Shown: positions 1 to 9,085, numbered from the stretch's first letter. The stretch: 35,315 nt of DNA from Aureimonas ureilytica (GCF_001475935.1 NZ_LDQA01000043.1:1-35315), one strand, 5' to 3'. Translations and numbers: made by a program. Notes: a model not told the origin generated them from the sequence alone.

Positions 1-51
1 ATGATCCGCACCGCCCACAATATTCTGAAACTGGCCAAAGCGACCCGCTGA
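1..51 (+). CDS. 3' end of a probable transposase (partial)
   Basis: The first 16 codons of the window read MIRTAHNILKLAKATR and then stop at TGA (49-51). The pattern of an aliphatic residue, a small residue, T-A-H-N and then L-K-L close to the C-terminus resembles the end of IS1182-like DDE transposases, which often finish in a variant of this. The rest of the gene lies left of the window, so neither catalytic residues nor length can be checked. The first ATG need not be a start, because the frame is open from base 1. The identification rests on a very short peptide and is tentative. Confidence 0.4.
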   Translation: MIRTAHNILKLAKATR

Positions 52-89
52 GGCCAAACGCACAGCAATCAGCGTCACGATACAGCCTC

Positions 90-123
90 AGCCTATCGGG
101 CAAATCCGTTACTCGGATAGGCT
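90..123. repeat. Inverted repeat, possible insertion-sequence end or terminator
   Basis: AGCCTATC (90-97) and GATAGGCT (116-123) are perfect 8-bp arms around an 18-bp spacer. The site lies between the putative transposase tail and the stop codon of the reductase gene. It could be part of a terminal inverted repeat of the element at the left edge, or a weak terminator for the minus-strand reductase gene. There is no clear U-tract. Without the other end of the element the two options cannot be separated. Confidence 0.3.
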
Positions 124-175
124 CCTAGCCGAGAAGCAGCCGGGCGAGCGTCACGCGCCGCCCGGCCGAAGATCC

Positions 176-1267
176 TCAGGCCGCGCGGTAGCGCTCCAGC
201 CAATGGGCGTAGGGTGCGGGCAGCGTCCAGGCGCCCTTCTCGACACCGAGCTCCAGCGCGGCGCGGTAGGGCCAGTGCGGGTCGGCCAGAAGCGGGCGGC
301 CGAGCGAGACGAGATCGACCTTCTCCTCCGCCACCAGCGCCTCGGCCTGCGCCGCGCCGCTGACGAACCAGCTCGTGGTGACCGGCAGGTCGGCTTCGCG
401 GCGCACGCGCGCGGCGATATCGGCCATGAAAGCCGGGCCCCAGGGCACGTTCGCCGTCGGCGTCGAGAAGCCGATGCTGACATCGATCAGATCCAGCCCG
501 CCCGCCTTGAAGCGGCGGATCATCTCGATGCCCTCTTCCAGATCGTCCGAACCGTCGAATTCGGTGACGCCGAAGCGCGCGGTCAGCGGCAGGTTCTCCG
601 GCCAGACCTCGCGCACGGCGGCGAGCGTTTCGAGAAGGAAGCGCGCCCTGCCCTCGAAGTCGCCGCCATAGGCGTCCTCGCGCTGGTTCGACCATGTGGA
701 GAAGAAGCTCTGCGCGAGATAGCCATGGGCGAAATGCAGCTCCAGCCATTCGAAGCCGGCGGCTAGCGCCCGGCGGGCCGTGGCGACGAAGTCGGCCGTG
801 ACGCGCTCGATGTCGGCCAGCGCCATCGCGCGCGGCACCTTAGCAAGGTTCGCGCCGAAGGCGACGGCCGAGGGCGCGATCGTCTCCCAACCGCGCGGGT
901 CGCCCGCCGCGATGTGATCGTCGCCTTCCCACGGGCGGTTGGCGCTCGCCTTGCGGCCGGCATGGGCGATCTGAATGCCCGGCACCGCGCCCGCCGCCTT
1001 GATGGAAGCGACGGCTTTGGCCCAGGCCTCGCCCTGCTCGTCGGTCCACAGGCCGGCGCAGCCCGGGGTGATGCGCCCTTCCGGCGCGACGGCGGTGGCT
1101 TCCGCGATCACCAGACCCGAGCCGCCGCGCGCCAGCCCCGCCAGATGGACATGGTGCCAGTCGTTGATGAGGCCTTCATCGGCCGAATATTGGCACATGG
1201 GCGAGACGACGATGCGGTTGCGAAGCTCCACGTCTTTGAGGCGGAAGGGCGTGAACAATGACGACAT
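176..1267 (-). CDS. NADH:flavin oxidoreductase / Old Yellow Enzyme (NamA/YqjM type)
   Basis: This 363-residue FMN-dependent TIM-barrel ene-reductase would reduce activated C=C bonds (enones, electrophiles) with NAD(P)H in the cytoplasm. It begins MSSLFTPFRLKDVELRNRIV and then has PMCQYSADEG, which carries the Cys typical of the YqjM subgroup. Further family segments are QIAHAGRKAS, with the substrate-binding histidine region, ELHFAHGYLAQSFFS and YGGDFEGRARFL. The length is normal for the family. The open frame extends upstream to 1381, but the ATG at 1267 has AAGGA eight bases before it and matches the usual N-terminus, so I chose it. The gene is divergent from an ArsR regulator with a palindrome between them, which suggests induction by a small reactive compound. 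The physiological substrate cannot be deduced. Confidence 0.92.
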   Translation of the reverse strand: MSSLFTPFRLKDVELRNRIVVSPMCQYSADEGLINDWHHVHLAGLARGGSGLVIAEATAVAPEGRITPGCAGLWTDEQGEAWAKAVASIKAAGAVPGIQIAHAGRKASANRPWEGDDHIAAGDPRGWETIAPSAVAFGANLAKVPRAMALADIERVTADFVATARRALAAGFEWLELHFAHGYLAQSFFSTWSNQREDAYGGDFEGRARFLLETLAAVREVWPENLPLTARFGVTEFDGSDDLEEGIEMIRRFKAGGLDLIDVSIGFSTPTANVPWGPAFMADIAARVRREADLPVTTSWFVSGAAQAEALVAEEKVDLVSLGRPLLADPHWPYRAALELGVEKGAWTLPAPYAHWLERYRAA

Positions 1268-1317
1268 GCTGATGTCCTTGAGCGGGCGCGGCGAGATCAC
1301 CGCGCGTCCATTCGATA

Positions 1318-1335
1318 GTTCGAAAATAGTCGAAC
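1318..1335. promoter_or_regulatory. Palindromic operator between reductase and ArsR genes
   Basis: GTTCGA (1318-1323) and TCGAAC (1330-1335) form a perfect inverted repeat with a 6-bp spacer. It sits centrally in the 103-bp divergent intergenic region. A dimeric winged-helix ArsR repressor commonly binds such a site. That it is the target of the adjacent regulator, and controls both genes, is inference from position. Confidence 0.55.
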
Positions 1336-1370
1336 GTTGAGACTTCGGCAAGGGCGTGCTAGGATCGGGC

Positions 1371-1691
1371 GTGCGTGCCATCCATCATCCCGACATCAAG
1401 GACGTCGTTCTGAGCCGAGTGCTGTATGCGCTGAGCGACCCCGTGCGGCTCGGCGTCGTGCGCCAGCTGGCGCAGGAGGGCGAGGCGACGTGCTCGGCGC
1501 TGGATGGCGGCCGGCCAAAATCCAGCATGTCGCATCATTTCCGCGTCCTACGGGAAGCTGGCCTCGTGCGCACCCGCACGGACGGGCCGGCCCATATGAA
1601 CGAGCTGCGCCGCCAGGACATCGAAGCGCGCTTTCCCGGCCTTCTCCAGGCCGTGCTCTCGGCTCCGCCGGAAGCCGGCGAAGAGGGCTGA
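1371..1691 (+). CDS. ArsR-family winged-helix transcriptional regulator
   Basis: This small protein of 106 residues is one winged-helix domain. LSRVLYALSDPVRLGVVRQLAQ near residues 13-34 is the family N-terminal helix pair. SSMSHHFRVLREAGLVRTRTDG is the recognition helix and wing, in the classic S-x-x-S-x-H-L-x-x-L-x-x-A-G-L-V form. No CxC metal site is visible in the recognition region, so it probably senses an organic or redox signal rather than a metal. GTG at 1371 is preceded by AGGA six bases upstream; a GTG at 1356 is the alternative. The stop lies 3 bp from the stop of the opposing transporter ATPase gene. It most likely represses the divergent Old Yellow Enzyme gene. Confidence 0.88.
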   Translation: MRAIHHPDIKDVVLSRVLYALSDPVRLGVVRQLAQEGEATCSALDGGRPKSSMSHHFRVLREAGLVRTRTDGPAHMNELRRQDIEARFPGLLQAVLSAPPEAGEEG

Positions 1692-1694
1692 CCG

Positions 1695-2759
1695 TCAGCC
1701 CTCCGTCAGGGGCACGCTATGGCGGGGCGACCAGGAGAGCGTGACGGCATCGCCCGGTGTGCGCGGGCGCGCATCGCGATTCTGTGCGAAGATGCGGAAC
1801 CGCAGACCGCCGTCGGCTTCCGCCTCATAGGTCAGCGCCGTGCCGGCATAGATCGCCGCGGTGATCGTGCCGCGAAGCTGGTTGAGAACTTCGCCGTCCG
1901 CCTCGATCTTGTCGATCAGATCAATCTTTTCCGGCCGGATCGCGAGCGTCACGGGCTGGCCGGGCGCGGGCAGCGGCAAGGCGCTGGCGATGCGCGCGCC
2001 GTTCGCCAGCAACACGCCGCCCTCGGCGACCGTGCCCTGCACGATGTTCGTGTCGCCCAGAAACTCGGCGGCAAAGCGCGTGGTCGGGCGCTCGTACACC
2101 TCGGCGGGCGCGCCCATCTGCACGATCCGGCCGCGATCGAGGATCGCCACCTTGTCCGACAGGCTCAGCGCCTCTTCCTGATCATGCGTGACGAAGATCG
2201 TCGTCAGCCCGCTTTCGCGCTGGATGCGCAGAAGCTCGACCTGCATTTCCTGTCGCAGGCGACGGTCGAGCGCCGATAGCGGCTCGTCGAGCAAGAGAAC
2301 GCTCGGCCGGGTGACGATGGCGCGGGCGAGCGCAACGCGCTGCTGCTGGCCGCCCGAAAGCTGCTTTGGCTTGCGATCGCCGAAGCCTGCAAGGCGCACC
2401 ATCTCCAGCGCGCGCGCGACTTCGCTTCGCGCCTGATCGCCCCGTATGCCGCGCTGCGCCAAGCCGAAGCCGACATTGCCCGCGACGCTCATATGCGGAA
2501 ACAGGGCGTAGGACTGAAACACCATGCCGATATGGCGCGCCCAGACGGGCACATCCGTCACATCCCGCCCACCGATCGCGACCGTGCCGCGATCGGGCGT
2601 GACGAAGCCGGCGATGATGCGCAGAAGCGTCGTCTTGCCCGAGCCGGACGGGCCGAGCAGGCTGGTGAAGGAGCCCACCTCGAAATGCGTGGTGATATCG
2701 GACAGGACGTTGGCCGCCCCGAAGCTCTTCGCCACATGGGAGACGTCAACGGCGGTCAC
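1695..2759 (-). CDS. ABC transporter ATPase, spermidine/putrescine (PotA) type
   Basis: This is the cytoplasmic ATPase subunit of a polyamine-type importer, 354 residues. The Walker A motif is [11 protein letters not shown], the Q-loop lies in [12 protein letters not shown], the ABC signature is LSGGQQQR, Walker B is [12 protein letters not shown] and the switch histidine is in [11 protein letters not shown]. The C-terminal ~110 residues form a TOBE-like region ([13 protein letters not shown]), as in PotA, FbpC and similar proteins. GTG at 2759 has GGAG six bases upstream and overlaps the permease gene by 14 bases; a TTG at 2789 would add ten residues. It is the last gene of the D-B-C-A operon. 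The substrate is not certain, since this subfamily also imports ferric iron, phosphonates and other solutes. Confidence 0.92.
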   Translation of the reverse strand: MTAVDVSHVAKSFGAANVLSDITTHFEVGSFTSLLGPSGSGKTTLLRIIAGFVTPDRGTVAIGGRDVTDVPVWARHIGMVFQSYALFPHMSVAGNVGFGLAQRGIRGDQARSEVARALEMVRLAGFGDRKPKQLSGGQQQRVALARAIVTRPSVLLLDEPLSALDRRLRQEMQVELLRIQRESGLTTIFVTHDQEEALSLSDKVAILDRGRIVQMGAPAEVYERPTTRFAAEFLGDTNIVQGTVAEGGVLLANGARIASALPLPAPGQPVTLAIRPEKIDLIDKIEADGEVLNQLRGTITAAIYAGTALTYEAEADGGLRFRIFAQNRDARPRTPGDAVTLSWSPRHSVPLTEG

Positions 2760-3525
2760 GGCGGGCTCCAGGTCTGGCAAAGAGGGCAAAGAGAAGGAAG
2801 AGCGTGATCGAACCGCCGAGAAGGATGGTGCAGATCGCGTTGATCTCCGGCGTGAAGCCCTTGCGGATGGCCGAGTAGATCTCGACCGGCAGGGTCGAAA
2901 AGCCGGGCGTCGCCAGGAAATAGGACACGACGAACTGATCCAGCGAAACGGCGAAGGCGAAGAGCGCCGCTCCCAGAATGCTCGGCAGAAGCAGCGGCAG
3001 CGTCACGCGCAGGAAGGCCGAGACCGGGCGCGCGCCAAGACTCATGGCCGCCTCCTCCAGATCGGTGCGGATCGTGGCGAGACCCGTGCCGACCACCAGC
3101 ACGACATAGGGAATGGCGAGCGCGACATGGCCGATCAGGATGGCATGGAAGCCGCGCCCGATGCCGGTCCAGAAGAAGAAGACCAGCATGGCCGTGCCTG
3201 TGATCAGCCAGGGAATGGCGATCGGGGGCAGAAGCAGGAGGCGCAGCCAAGTCTTGGCCCGGAACTCGCGCCGCGACAGGGCGACGGCGGCGAGCGTGCC
3301 GAGGCTGGTCGCGATGGCGGAGGTGATCAGCGCGATGAAGACGCTGTTGCCGCTGGCGCGCAGAAGCTTGGCGTTCTCGCCCAGCGCCTCGTACCAATGT
3401 CCAGTGAAACGAAACGGCAGCGCGTAGAGCGGCGACTCGTTGAAGCCCATCGCCACCAGAACCGCGATGGGCAGATAGAGAAACACGAGCACGGCGACGA
3501 GATAGGCGCGGGCGGCGAACTTCAT
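2746..3525 (-). CDS. ABC transporter permease, PotC type
   Basis: This 259-residue inner-membrane permease has about six transmembrane helices, the first being YLVAVLVFLYLPIAVLVAMG. The cytoplasmic EAA loop that contacts the ATPase reads EEAAMSLGARPVSAFLRVTLP. The length and the order (second permease, then the ATPase) match potC. ATG 3525 lies one base after the TGA of the first permease, so the two are translationally coupled. The C-terminus is short and basic ([10 protein letters not shown]). Confidence 0.9.
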   Translation of the reverse strand: MKFAARAYLVAVLVFLYLPIAVLVAMGFNESPLYALPFRFTGHWYEALGENAKLLRASGNSVFIALITSAIATSLGTLAAVALSRREFRAKTWLRLLLLPPIAIPWLITGTAMLVFFFWTGIGRGFHAILIGHVALAIPYVVLVVGTGLATIRTDLEEAAMSLGARPVSAFLRVTLPLLLPSILGAALFAFAVSLDQFVVSYFLATPGFSTLPVEIYSAIRKGFTPEINAICTILLGGSITLFLLFALFARPGARRDRR

Positions 3526-3526
3526 G

Positions 3527-4441
3527 TCAAAGGGCCGCGTTGCGCTTGAGGACGCCGGAGAAGGTCGCGAAGACGCCCAGCACCACGGCGAGAATGGTGA
3601 AGGACAGGGCCGCGCCGAGCGGCCAGTTGAAGGCCTGCGTGAACTGCTCCTCGATCACCGTGCCGAGCGTCACGCCCTTGGTGCCCCCCAGGATGCGCGG
3701 CTCCATGAAGGCGCCGATCACGGGCACGAAGATCAGGATGGAGCCCGAGATCAGGCCGGGCGCGGCGAGCGGCACCAGGATCTTGAACAGCACTGTCCAC
3801 CAGCGCGCGCCCAGACTCTCGGCCGCCTCCAGAAGGGCGTCGTCGATCGAGACCAGCGCGACGTAGCAGGTCAGCACCATATAGGGCAGATAGCCGTGGA
3901 CGAGGCCGAGCACGATGGCCGGCAGCGAATAGAGAAAACCGACCGAGGGCGCGTCCGCCCAGAGCGCGCGGATGGCCGTATCGAGAAAGCCGCCCTCTCG
4001 GATCACCATGGTCCAGGAGAAGACGCGCACGAGCCCGTTGGTCCAGAACGGCAGGATCACGAGGATCAGCAGCACCTCGCGCACGCGGCCGGCGGTCGCG
4101 CGCACGAGGGCCAGCGCGGCGAGAAAGCCCAGAACCGCGCAGATCGCCGTCGTCCAGAGCCCGATCAGGAGCGATGTCCAGGCAACGCCTAGGAGATAGG
4201 GCTGATCGATGAAGGCGCGGTAGTTCTTGAGCGTGAAGACCACTTGCCTTTTGCCCATCGGCGTGCCGCTCAGAAAACTGAACACCAGCATGGCGCCGAG
4301 CGGCAGCAGCACGGCGAGCGTCAGCCAGGCATAGGTCGGCAGGAGAAGGGCGACCGTCGCCACCCAATCCGGCCAGCGCCCCCCGGCGCGCCGAGCCGCG
4401 CCATAGGCGCGGTTCGGCACGGCGCTGGCCTTATCGGGCAT
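3527..4441 (-). CDS. ABC transporter permease, PotB type
   Basis: This 304-residue first permease of the importer has a basic cytoplasmic N-terminus of about 28 residues. The first membrane helix (VALLLPTYAWLTLAVLLPLG) and the segment FTLKNYRAFID follow, both usual in PotB-like proteins. The EAA loop is LLEAAESLGARWWTVLFKILVP. The start ATG (4441) overlaps the end of the binding-protein gene by 11 bases, so it is read from the same mRNA. Confidence 0.9.
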   Translation of the reverse strand: MPDKASAVPNRAYGAARRAGGRWPDWVATVALLLPTYAWLTLAVLLPLGAMLVFSFLSGTPMGKRQVVFTLKNYRAFIDQPYLLGVAWTSLLIGLWTTAICAVLGFLAALALVRATAGRVREVLLILVILPFWTNGLVRVFSWTMVIREGGFLDTAIRALWADAPSVGFLYSLPAIVLGLVHGYLPYMVLTCYVALVSIDDALLEAAESLGARWWTVLFKILVPLAAPGLISGSILIFVPVIGAFMEPRILGGTKGVTLGTVIEEQFTQAFNWPLGAALSFTILAVVLGVFATFSGVLKRNAAL

Positions 4442-5504
4442 AGGACGCCTTCACCTCCTGCCAGAGATTGTTGAAGGCTTCGCGCCGCTCGTCCGGCTGC
4501 GGCGCCATGATCGTCATGGTCTCCAGATATTTCGGGTCGTGAACCCGGCGGTTGAGATCGTCCGCCGGCAGCTTGTCCATCGCCGCCGCATTGGCCGAAG
4601 CTGGCGCGCCGACCTTGGTGGCCCATTCGAAATAGAATTCGGGGTCGATCATGTAGTTGATGAAGGCCCGGGCATTCTCCTTGTTCTCGCTGGTGGCGGG
4701 GATCGCCAGCGTGTCGAGCCAGCCGACCGCCCCCTCCTTGGGCACCACGAAATCCACCGGCAGCTTGAAATTGCGGCGCGAGCGGACCGACGCGCCGGAC
4801 CAGTAGACCGACAGGTCGAACTCGCCCGCCGCAAAGGTCTTGTTCCACTGGTCCTCGCTGGTCCAGATCGTCTTGACGTTGGGCTTTAGGCTTTTGAGCC
4901 AGTCGGTGACGGCTTTCAAATCCTTGGGGTCGTTCATGTCCTGCCCGGTCATGAAGGCCCCGACCGCCACGTTGGTGACCGCATCGTCGAACAGCGCGAC
5001 CTTGCCGGCATAGGCGGGGTCGGCCAGCGCGCCGTAGCTGTCCGGCTTCGGGCGCCCCTCGCGCACAGCCAGCGCGTTCATGCCCCAGACCCAGGGAACG
5101 CCGTAATGCTTCCCGTCGACCGTGAAATTCGGGTGGTCGGCGAGCTTGGCCGGCACGCCCGCGACATTCGGGATGGTGGCATAATCGATCGCGTTCAAGA
5201 GATCGTCCGCCACGGCCTGGCGCGTGCGCGCCGTATTGACCACCACCACGTCATAGGCACCGGGATTGGTCCTGAGCTTGGTCAGCATCTCGGACTCGGC
5301 ATTGTAATAGTCGTGGACGACTTCGATGCCGGTCTTCGCCTTGAAGGCTTCGACAGCCCATTTCTCGTCCGTGCCGTAGCCCTGCCAGTTGAGAACGGTT
5401 ACGGTTCCCGCCGCGCGCGCAGGGCGCAGGCCGAGGCCCAGCCCGGTGGCGGCCACTGCGCCAGCGCCCATAAGGGTCAGAACATCGCGTCTGTTAGGCT
5501 GCAT
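4431..5504 (-). CDS. Extracellular solute-binding protein, PotD/PotF type
   Basis: This periplasmic binding protein of 357 residues is the first gene of the importer operon. The N-terminus has a twin-arginine-like signal (NRRDVLTLMG), a hydrophobic stretch and an A-R-A-A cleavage region near residue 31. The mature part begins TVTVLNWQGYGTDE and has the family pattern YDVVVVNTARTRQAV. The ATG at 5504 follows GGGAG with eight bases spacing. The open frame runs on upstream to 6830, but that part is the antisense of the glycosidase gene. Polyamine, opine or another cationic ligand is possible; the sequence alone does not fix it. Confidence 0.9.
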   Translation of the reverse strand: MQPNRRDVLTLMGAGAVAATGLGLGLRPARAAGTVTVLNWQGYGTDEKWAVEAFKAKTGIEVVHDYYNAESEMLTKLRTNPGAYDVVVVNTARTRQAVADDLLNAIDYATIPNVAGVPAKLADHPNFTVDGKHYGVPWVWGMNALAVREGRPKPDSYGALADPAYAGKVALFDDAVTNVAVGAFMTGQDMNDPKDLKAVTDWLKSLKPNVKTIWTSEDQWNKTFAAGEFDLSVYWSGASVRSRRNFKLPVDFVVPKEGAVGWLDTLAIPATSENKENARAFINYMIDPEFYFEWATKVGAPASANAAAMDKLPADDLNRRVHDPKYLETMTIMAPQPDERREAFNNLWQEVKASYAR

Positions 5505-5768
5505 GTGAGTCACTCCCGGTTGGTGGCAGGCAAGATACGAGGCAAGCGACGGAGCCCTCGGGCGACGAATCTCCCTCGCCGCGACCGGCCCCCGTGCCGC
5601 TGCGTCAGAAGTGGGAGCAGTCCCGCGCCCCGATGTCCAGATGGAACAGCGCATCGCGAGCCCCGCCGCGCACGTCATTTCCCATTTGCGCGAAGCGGCC
5701 TTGCATGGGACGAGAGCGCGGATGCCCTTGCGGCATCCTCCTGATCGACCGAGTTCGGACCGCCGCCC
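5505..5768. promoter_or_regulatory. Divergent promoter region, binding-protein operon / glycosidase
   Basis: These 264 bases separate two divergent start codons and must hold promoters for both the importer operon and the glycosidase gene. I see no strong palindrome and no convincing consensus -35/-10 pair. No ribosome site of note precedes the glycosidase ATG. Confidence 0.4.
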
Positions 5769-8087
5769 ATGTTCCTCGACAAGAATGCTCCCATCGCCAG
5801 CGCCTGGAACACATGGTCGGATCGGCCGGGCGAGTTCACCTTTCTGCCGCTCGGCGTGCGCCTCGCGCCGGTTCTGTATTCGGGCAAGGCGGAGCACGCG
5901 ACGACGATCCGCGCGCCGGATGAAATCCGCTTCGGCCATCATGGGCTCGCCGGAGAGCGCGTGGAATTCGAAACGCGCTTTGCCGAAACACGCCTCGCCT
6001 TCACCTACGAGAAGCCCGATCCCTTCACCCTTCGCGGCGAATGGGCGGTGCGCGAGGCCGGCGAATGGGGCCTGCGCCATTGGGTGACGCTCTGCCTCTC
6101 GGCCGAGGGCGGCAGCGCGGTTCAGTACGACGCGCGCACCGGCATTGCCGTGGTGGAGGTCGATTTCCGTTTCGTGGCGCTGGCGGCCAGCGACCTTCCC
6201 GTGCTCGGCACGGGCCACGAAAGCGTCACCGCGCTGGTGGAGGATTTCGACCGCAACGGCTATTTCGACAAGTCCACCCGCGCGAGCGTCGCGCCGCTGA
6301 TCGCGCTGCGCTTCAACCTCGAAATGACGCCGCGCCTGCGCTTCGCGGCTGCCGTCGCCGACAGCCGCGACCTCGCCATCGCCCACGCGCAAGCCGCGCT
6401 CGCGAAGGAGATGGGCCAAGCGCCCGCACTCCACACCGGCCGCCATGCCGGCGCGCTGGATGCGCTGCGCGACGTGATCGGCTGGAACACGGTCTATGAC
6501 CCGCTCAACCGCCGGCCCGTGACGGCGGCCAGCCGCATCTGGGGCCTTGGCGACGCCGTCTGGTTCAACGACCAGTGCTTTGCCGGGCTGATGGCGGGGC
6601 TGATCGACCCCGCGCTGGGTCGGCACAATTTCGAGGTGGCGATGACGAGCGCGACCCCGCAAGGCAATATCGCCTGCCTCGTCAACCCGAAGGACGCCTG
6701 GGTCGATCGCACACAGGCCCCGCATGGGTCCTTCATGGCCTGGATGATCTACCAGCGCAGCGGCGACCGCGCCTTTCTGGCCGATGTGTTCGAGCCGCTG
6801 GCGCGCAACCAGCTCTGGTGGCGCAACCACCGCGACCCCGACGGGCGCGGCCTCGTCTCCTGCGGCACGTCGGATTGGGGCGACGGCATGTATCGCGGCA
6901 CGGCCTTCGGCGCGCGCAACGAAACGGGCATGGACAATTCACCGACCCATGACGAAGCGCGCTACGACCCCGAAACGCGCACGCTCTCGCTTCTCGATGT
7001 CGGGCTCAATTCGGCGCTGGCGCTCGACGCCGAAATGCTGGCGCGCATCGCCGCCGAGCTGGGCCAGACCAAAGACGCGACGAGTTTCGCGGTGCTCGCC
7101 GAGACGACGCGCGCGCTGATCCGCACCGAGCTTTGGGACGACACGCGCGGCCTCTTCGCCAACCGCCAGCGCGATGGCGGCTTCGTGCGCAGCGTCTCGC
7201 CGACGAGTTTCTTTCCGCTTCTGTGCGGCGCAGCCGATGGCGCGCAGGTCGAGCGCCTGCTCGCCCATCTCGCCGATCCCGACATGTTCGGCGGCCCCCT
7301 CCCCTTGCCCAATGTCTCGCGCGACGATCCGGCCTATGCCGAGCAGATTTATTGGCGCGGGCGCATCTGGCCGAACGTCAATTATCTCGTCTGGCAGGCG
7401 CTGCGCCGCAGCCAATGCCATGCGCAAGCCTCGGAGCTGGCCGAGCGCAGCTATGCCCTGTTCGAACAGTCCTGGACCGAGCGGCGCTGGTGCGGCGAGA
7501 ACTATGGGGCCGAGACCGGCGAGATCGACGACATGCCGGGCAACGACCCGTTCTATACCTGGGGCGCAATGCTGCCGCTGATGGCGGTGGGCGAGATCAT
7601 GGACATCAACCCGTGGGACGGCTGGGAGCTGGTGAACGACGGGCAACCCGTCCACCTCGGCCCGCTCGCCAGCCCCGCCGGGCCGGTCAGCGTGGAGGTG
7701 GCGGACAGTTGGCTCATCCTCCGAGCCTCGGGCGGCGCGCTCCTCTTCGCGACCGACTATCAGGGGCGTCTTGCCCATGTCTGCGTCGAGGACGCCGTGG
7801 TCTCCGTCACCTTCGCGCAGGGCTCGACCACGCCCGTCACCTTCCGCCTCGGCCGCGAGGCCTCCGCCCGCCTCGTGCTGGCTCGCCTCGGCGATCAGGA
7901 GATCGAGGCATGGCTGGAGGACGGATGCGCGGTCGCGGAGTTCGCCAGCGTCGAGGCCGGCGCGCGGCTCGACTGGCATCTCGCCCCCGCGCGTTATTCC
8001 TGGCCCCGCCCTGGCCCCGCCGAACCCGCGCGCGCACCCGCGCCGGAAGCCGTCCGGGTGCGGTCCTGGCGGCCTCCAGCCCGATAG
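5769..8087 (+). CDS. GH63/trehalase-like (alpha/alpha)6-barrel glycoside hydrolase
   Basis: This 772-residue protein has an N-terminal beta-rich part of about 210 residues, then an (alpha/alpha)6-barrel-like region. NETGMDNSP places a likely general acid Asp at about residue 389, and WCGENYGAETGEIDD has a conserved Glu near 577. IYWRGRIWPNVNYLVW and NDPFYTWGAMLPL are the pattern seen in GH63, mannosylglycerate hydrolase and trehalase relatives. A short beta domain and a Pro/Ala/Arg-rich tail follow. No signal peptide is seen, so it probably acts in the cytoplasm on a small glucoside or mannoside. It is divergent from the importer, and a functional link is unproven. The start ATG lacks an obvious Shine-Dalgarno sequence. 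Confidence 0.85.
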   Translation: MFLDKNAPIASAWNTWSDRPGEFTFLPLGVRLAPVLYSGKAEHATTIRAPDEIRFGHHGLAGERVEFETRFAETRLAFTYEKPDPFTLRGEWAVREAGEWGLRHWVTLCLSAEGGSAVQYDARTGIAVVEVDFRFVALAASDLPVLGTGHESVTALVEDFDRNGYFDKSTRASVAPLIALRFNLEMTPRLRFAAAVADSRDLAIAHAQAALAKEMGQAPALHTGRHAGALDALRDVIGWNTVYDPLNRRPVTAASRIWGLGDAVWFNDQCFAGLMAGLIDPALGRHNFEVAMTSATPQGNIACLVNPKDAWVDRTQAPHGSFMAWMIYQRSGDRAFLADVFEPLARNQLWWRNHRDPDGRGLVSCGTSDWGDGMYRGTAFGARNETGMDNSPTHDEARYDPETRTLSLLDVGLNSALALDAEMLARIAAELGQTKDATSFAVLAETTRALIRTELWDDTRGLFANRQRDGGFVRSVSPTSFFPLLCGAADGAQVERLLAHLADPDMFGGPLPLPNVSRDDPAYAEQIYWRGRIWPNVNYLVWQALRRSQCHAQASELAERSYALFEQSWTERRWCGENYGAETGEIDDMPGNDPFYTWGAMLPLMAVGEIMDINPWDGWELVNDGQPVHLGPLASPAGPVSVEVADSWLILRASGGALLFATDYQGRLAHVCVEDAVVSVTFAQGSTTPVTFRLGREASARLVLARLGDQEIEAWLEDGCAVAEFASVEAGARLDWHLAPARYSWPRPGPAEPARAPAPEAVRVRSWRPPAR

Positions 8088-8103
8088 GTGCGTCCGCTCG
8101 CAA

Positions 8104-8766
8104 TCAGCGGATGCGCAACGCGCCGAGCACGGCGTCGGCGATCATGCCCTTGTGCCGGGCGCGGCGCGTGGGCTCCGACAGATCCACGTCGAAAATGGCC
8201 CCGAACGTGTGCTGGTTCGAGACGCGAAAGAAACAGAACGCGCTGATCATCAGATGCACGTCGATCGGGTCGAGATCGGCGCGAAAAAGACCCGCCGCCC
8301 GGCCCCGCTCCAGAATGGCGCCCAGCATTCCCGTCACCCGCTCGTTGATCTGCCGGATGGCCGGCACGTCCACGATATGTTCGGCCCGGTGAATGTTCTC
8401 GATGGCGACGAGACGGATGAAGTCGCCATGCGCGTCGTCATTCTCGAAGGTCCGGTCGATCAGGGCGCGCAGCGCGCTTTCGGGGTCCAAACCGGCCAGG
8501 TCCAGTTCCGCTTCCAGAGCGCGGACCTCGCCATAGGCCTTTTCCAGAACGGCGAGATAGAGGCCCTCCTTGGAGCCGAAATAATAATAGATCATCCGCT
8601 TGGAGGTGCGCGTGCGCTCGGCGATCGCGTCGACCCGCGCGCCGGTCAGCCCGTTGGCGGCAAATTCCGCCATGGCGACCTCGATCAGCTCCGCCTTGGT
8701 TCGCTCGGGATCGTTGGTGCGCGTACGCTCGAGGCCGGAGCGGCGCGGCGGCTTCTCAGCATCCAT
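8104..8766 (-). CDS. TetR/AcrR-family transcriptional regulator
   Basis: This one-component repressor has 220 residues. The N-terminal DNA-binding domain reads RTKAELIEVAMAEFAANGLT, followed by the recognition segment RTSKRMIYYYFGSKEGLYLAV, near-consensus for TetR. The C-terminal ligand domain is all helical, with no known effector motif. The frame stays open to a TTG at 8829, but the ATG at 8766, with GGGG eight bases upstream, gives a normal N-terminus. It converges on the glycosidase gene (17-bp gap) and points away from the GGDEF-EAL gene, so its target is not evident. Confidence 0.88.
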   Translation of the reverse strand: MDAEKPPRRSGLERTRTNDPERTKAELIEVAMAEFAANGLTGARVDAIAERTRTSKRMIYYYFGSKEGLYLAVLEKAYGEVRALEAELDLAGLDPESALRALIDRTFENDDAHGDFIRLVAIENIHRAEHIVDVPAIRQINERVTGMLGAILERGRAAGLFRADLDPIDVHLMISAFCFFRVSNQHTFGAIFDVDLSEPTRRARHKGMIADAVLGALRIR

Positions 8767-9085
8767 GACAATGCCCCGTTCGGCGCTGGCGACCCAGTGC
8801 TCTTCCCCCAATCGAACCGGATCGTTCAATCATGTTTAGGCCGATGCGGAAAGCCTCGAATGCCTTTCTCCTATCCATAAGTCTTCGTAACAAACGATAG
8901 GATAAACCGGATATGATCGTAAGTTTTGCATAGACACTTATTTCGCCGACTTGCGAACAACTCTCGATCCAGTTTGCCTTACAAGATTTTTTCAAGTCTA
9001 ATGAGCGATGATGCCGCAGGGACGCATGAGCGCCATCAACCTCATCATGGGAGTGGTGATCGATGCATAGGGCGGGATCAGCGGC

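Noticed and set aside
5505-6830. Upstream part of a 799-residue minus-strand frame ending in the binding protein
   Set aside because: It is antisense to the glycosidase gene, rich in Arg/His/Gly, and the binding protein has its own signal peptide and ribosome site at 5504.
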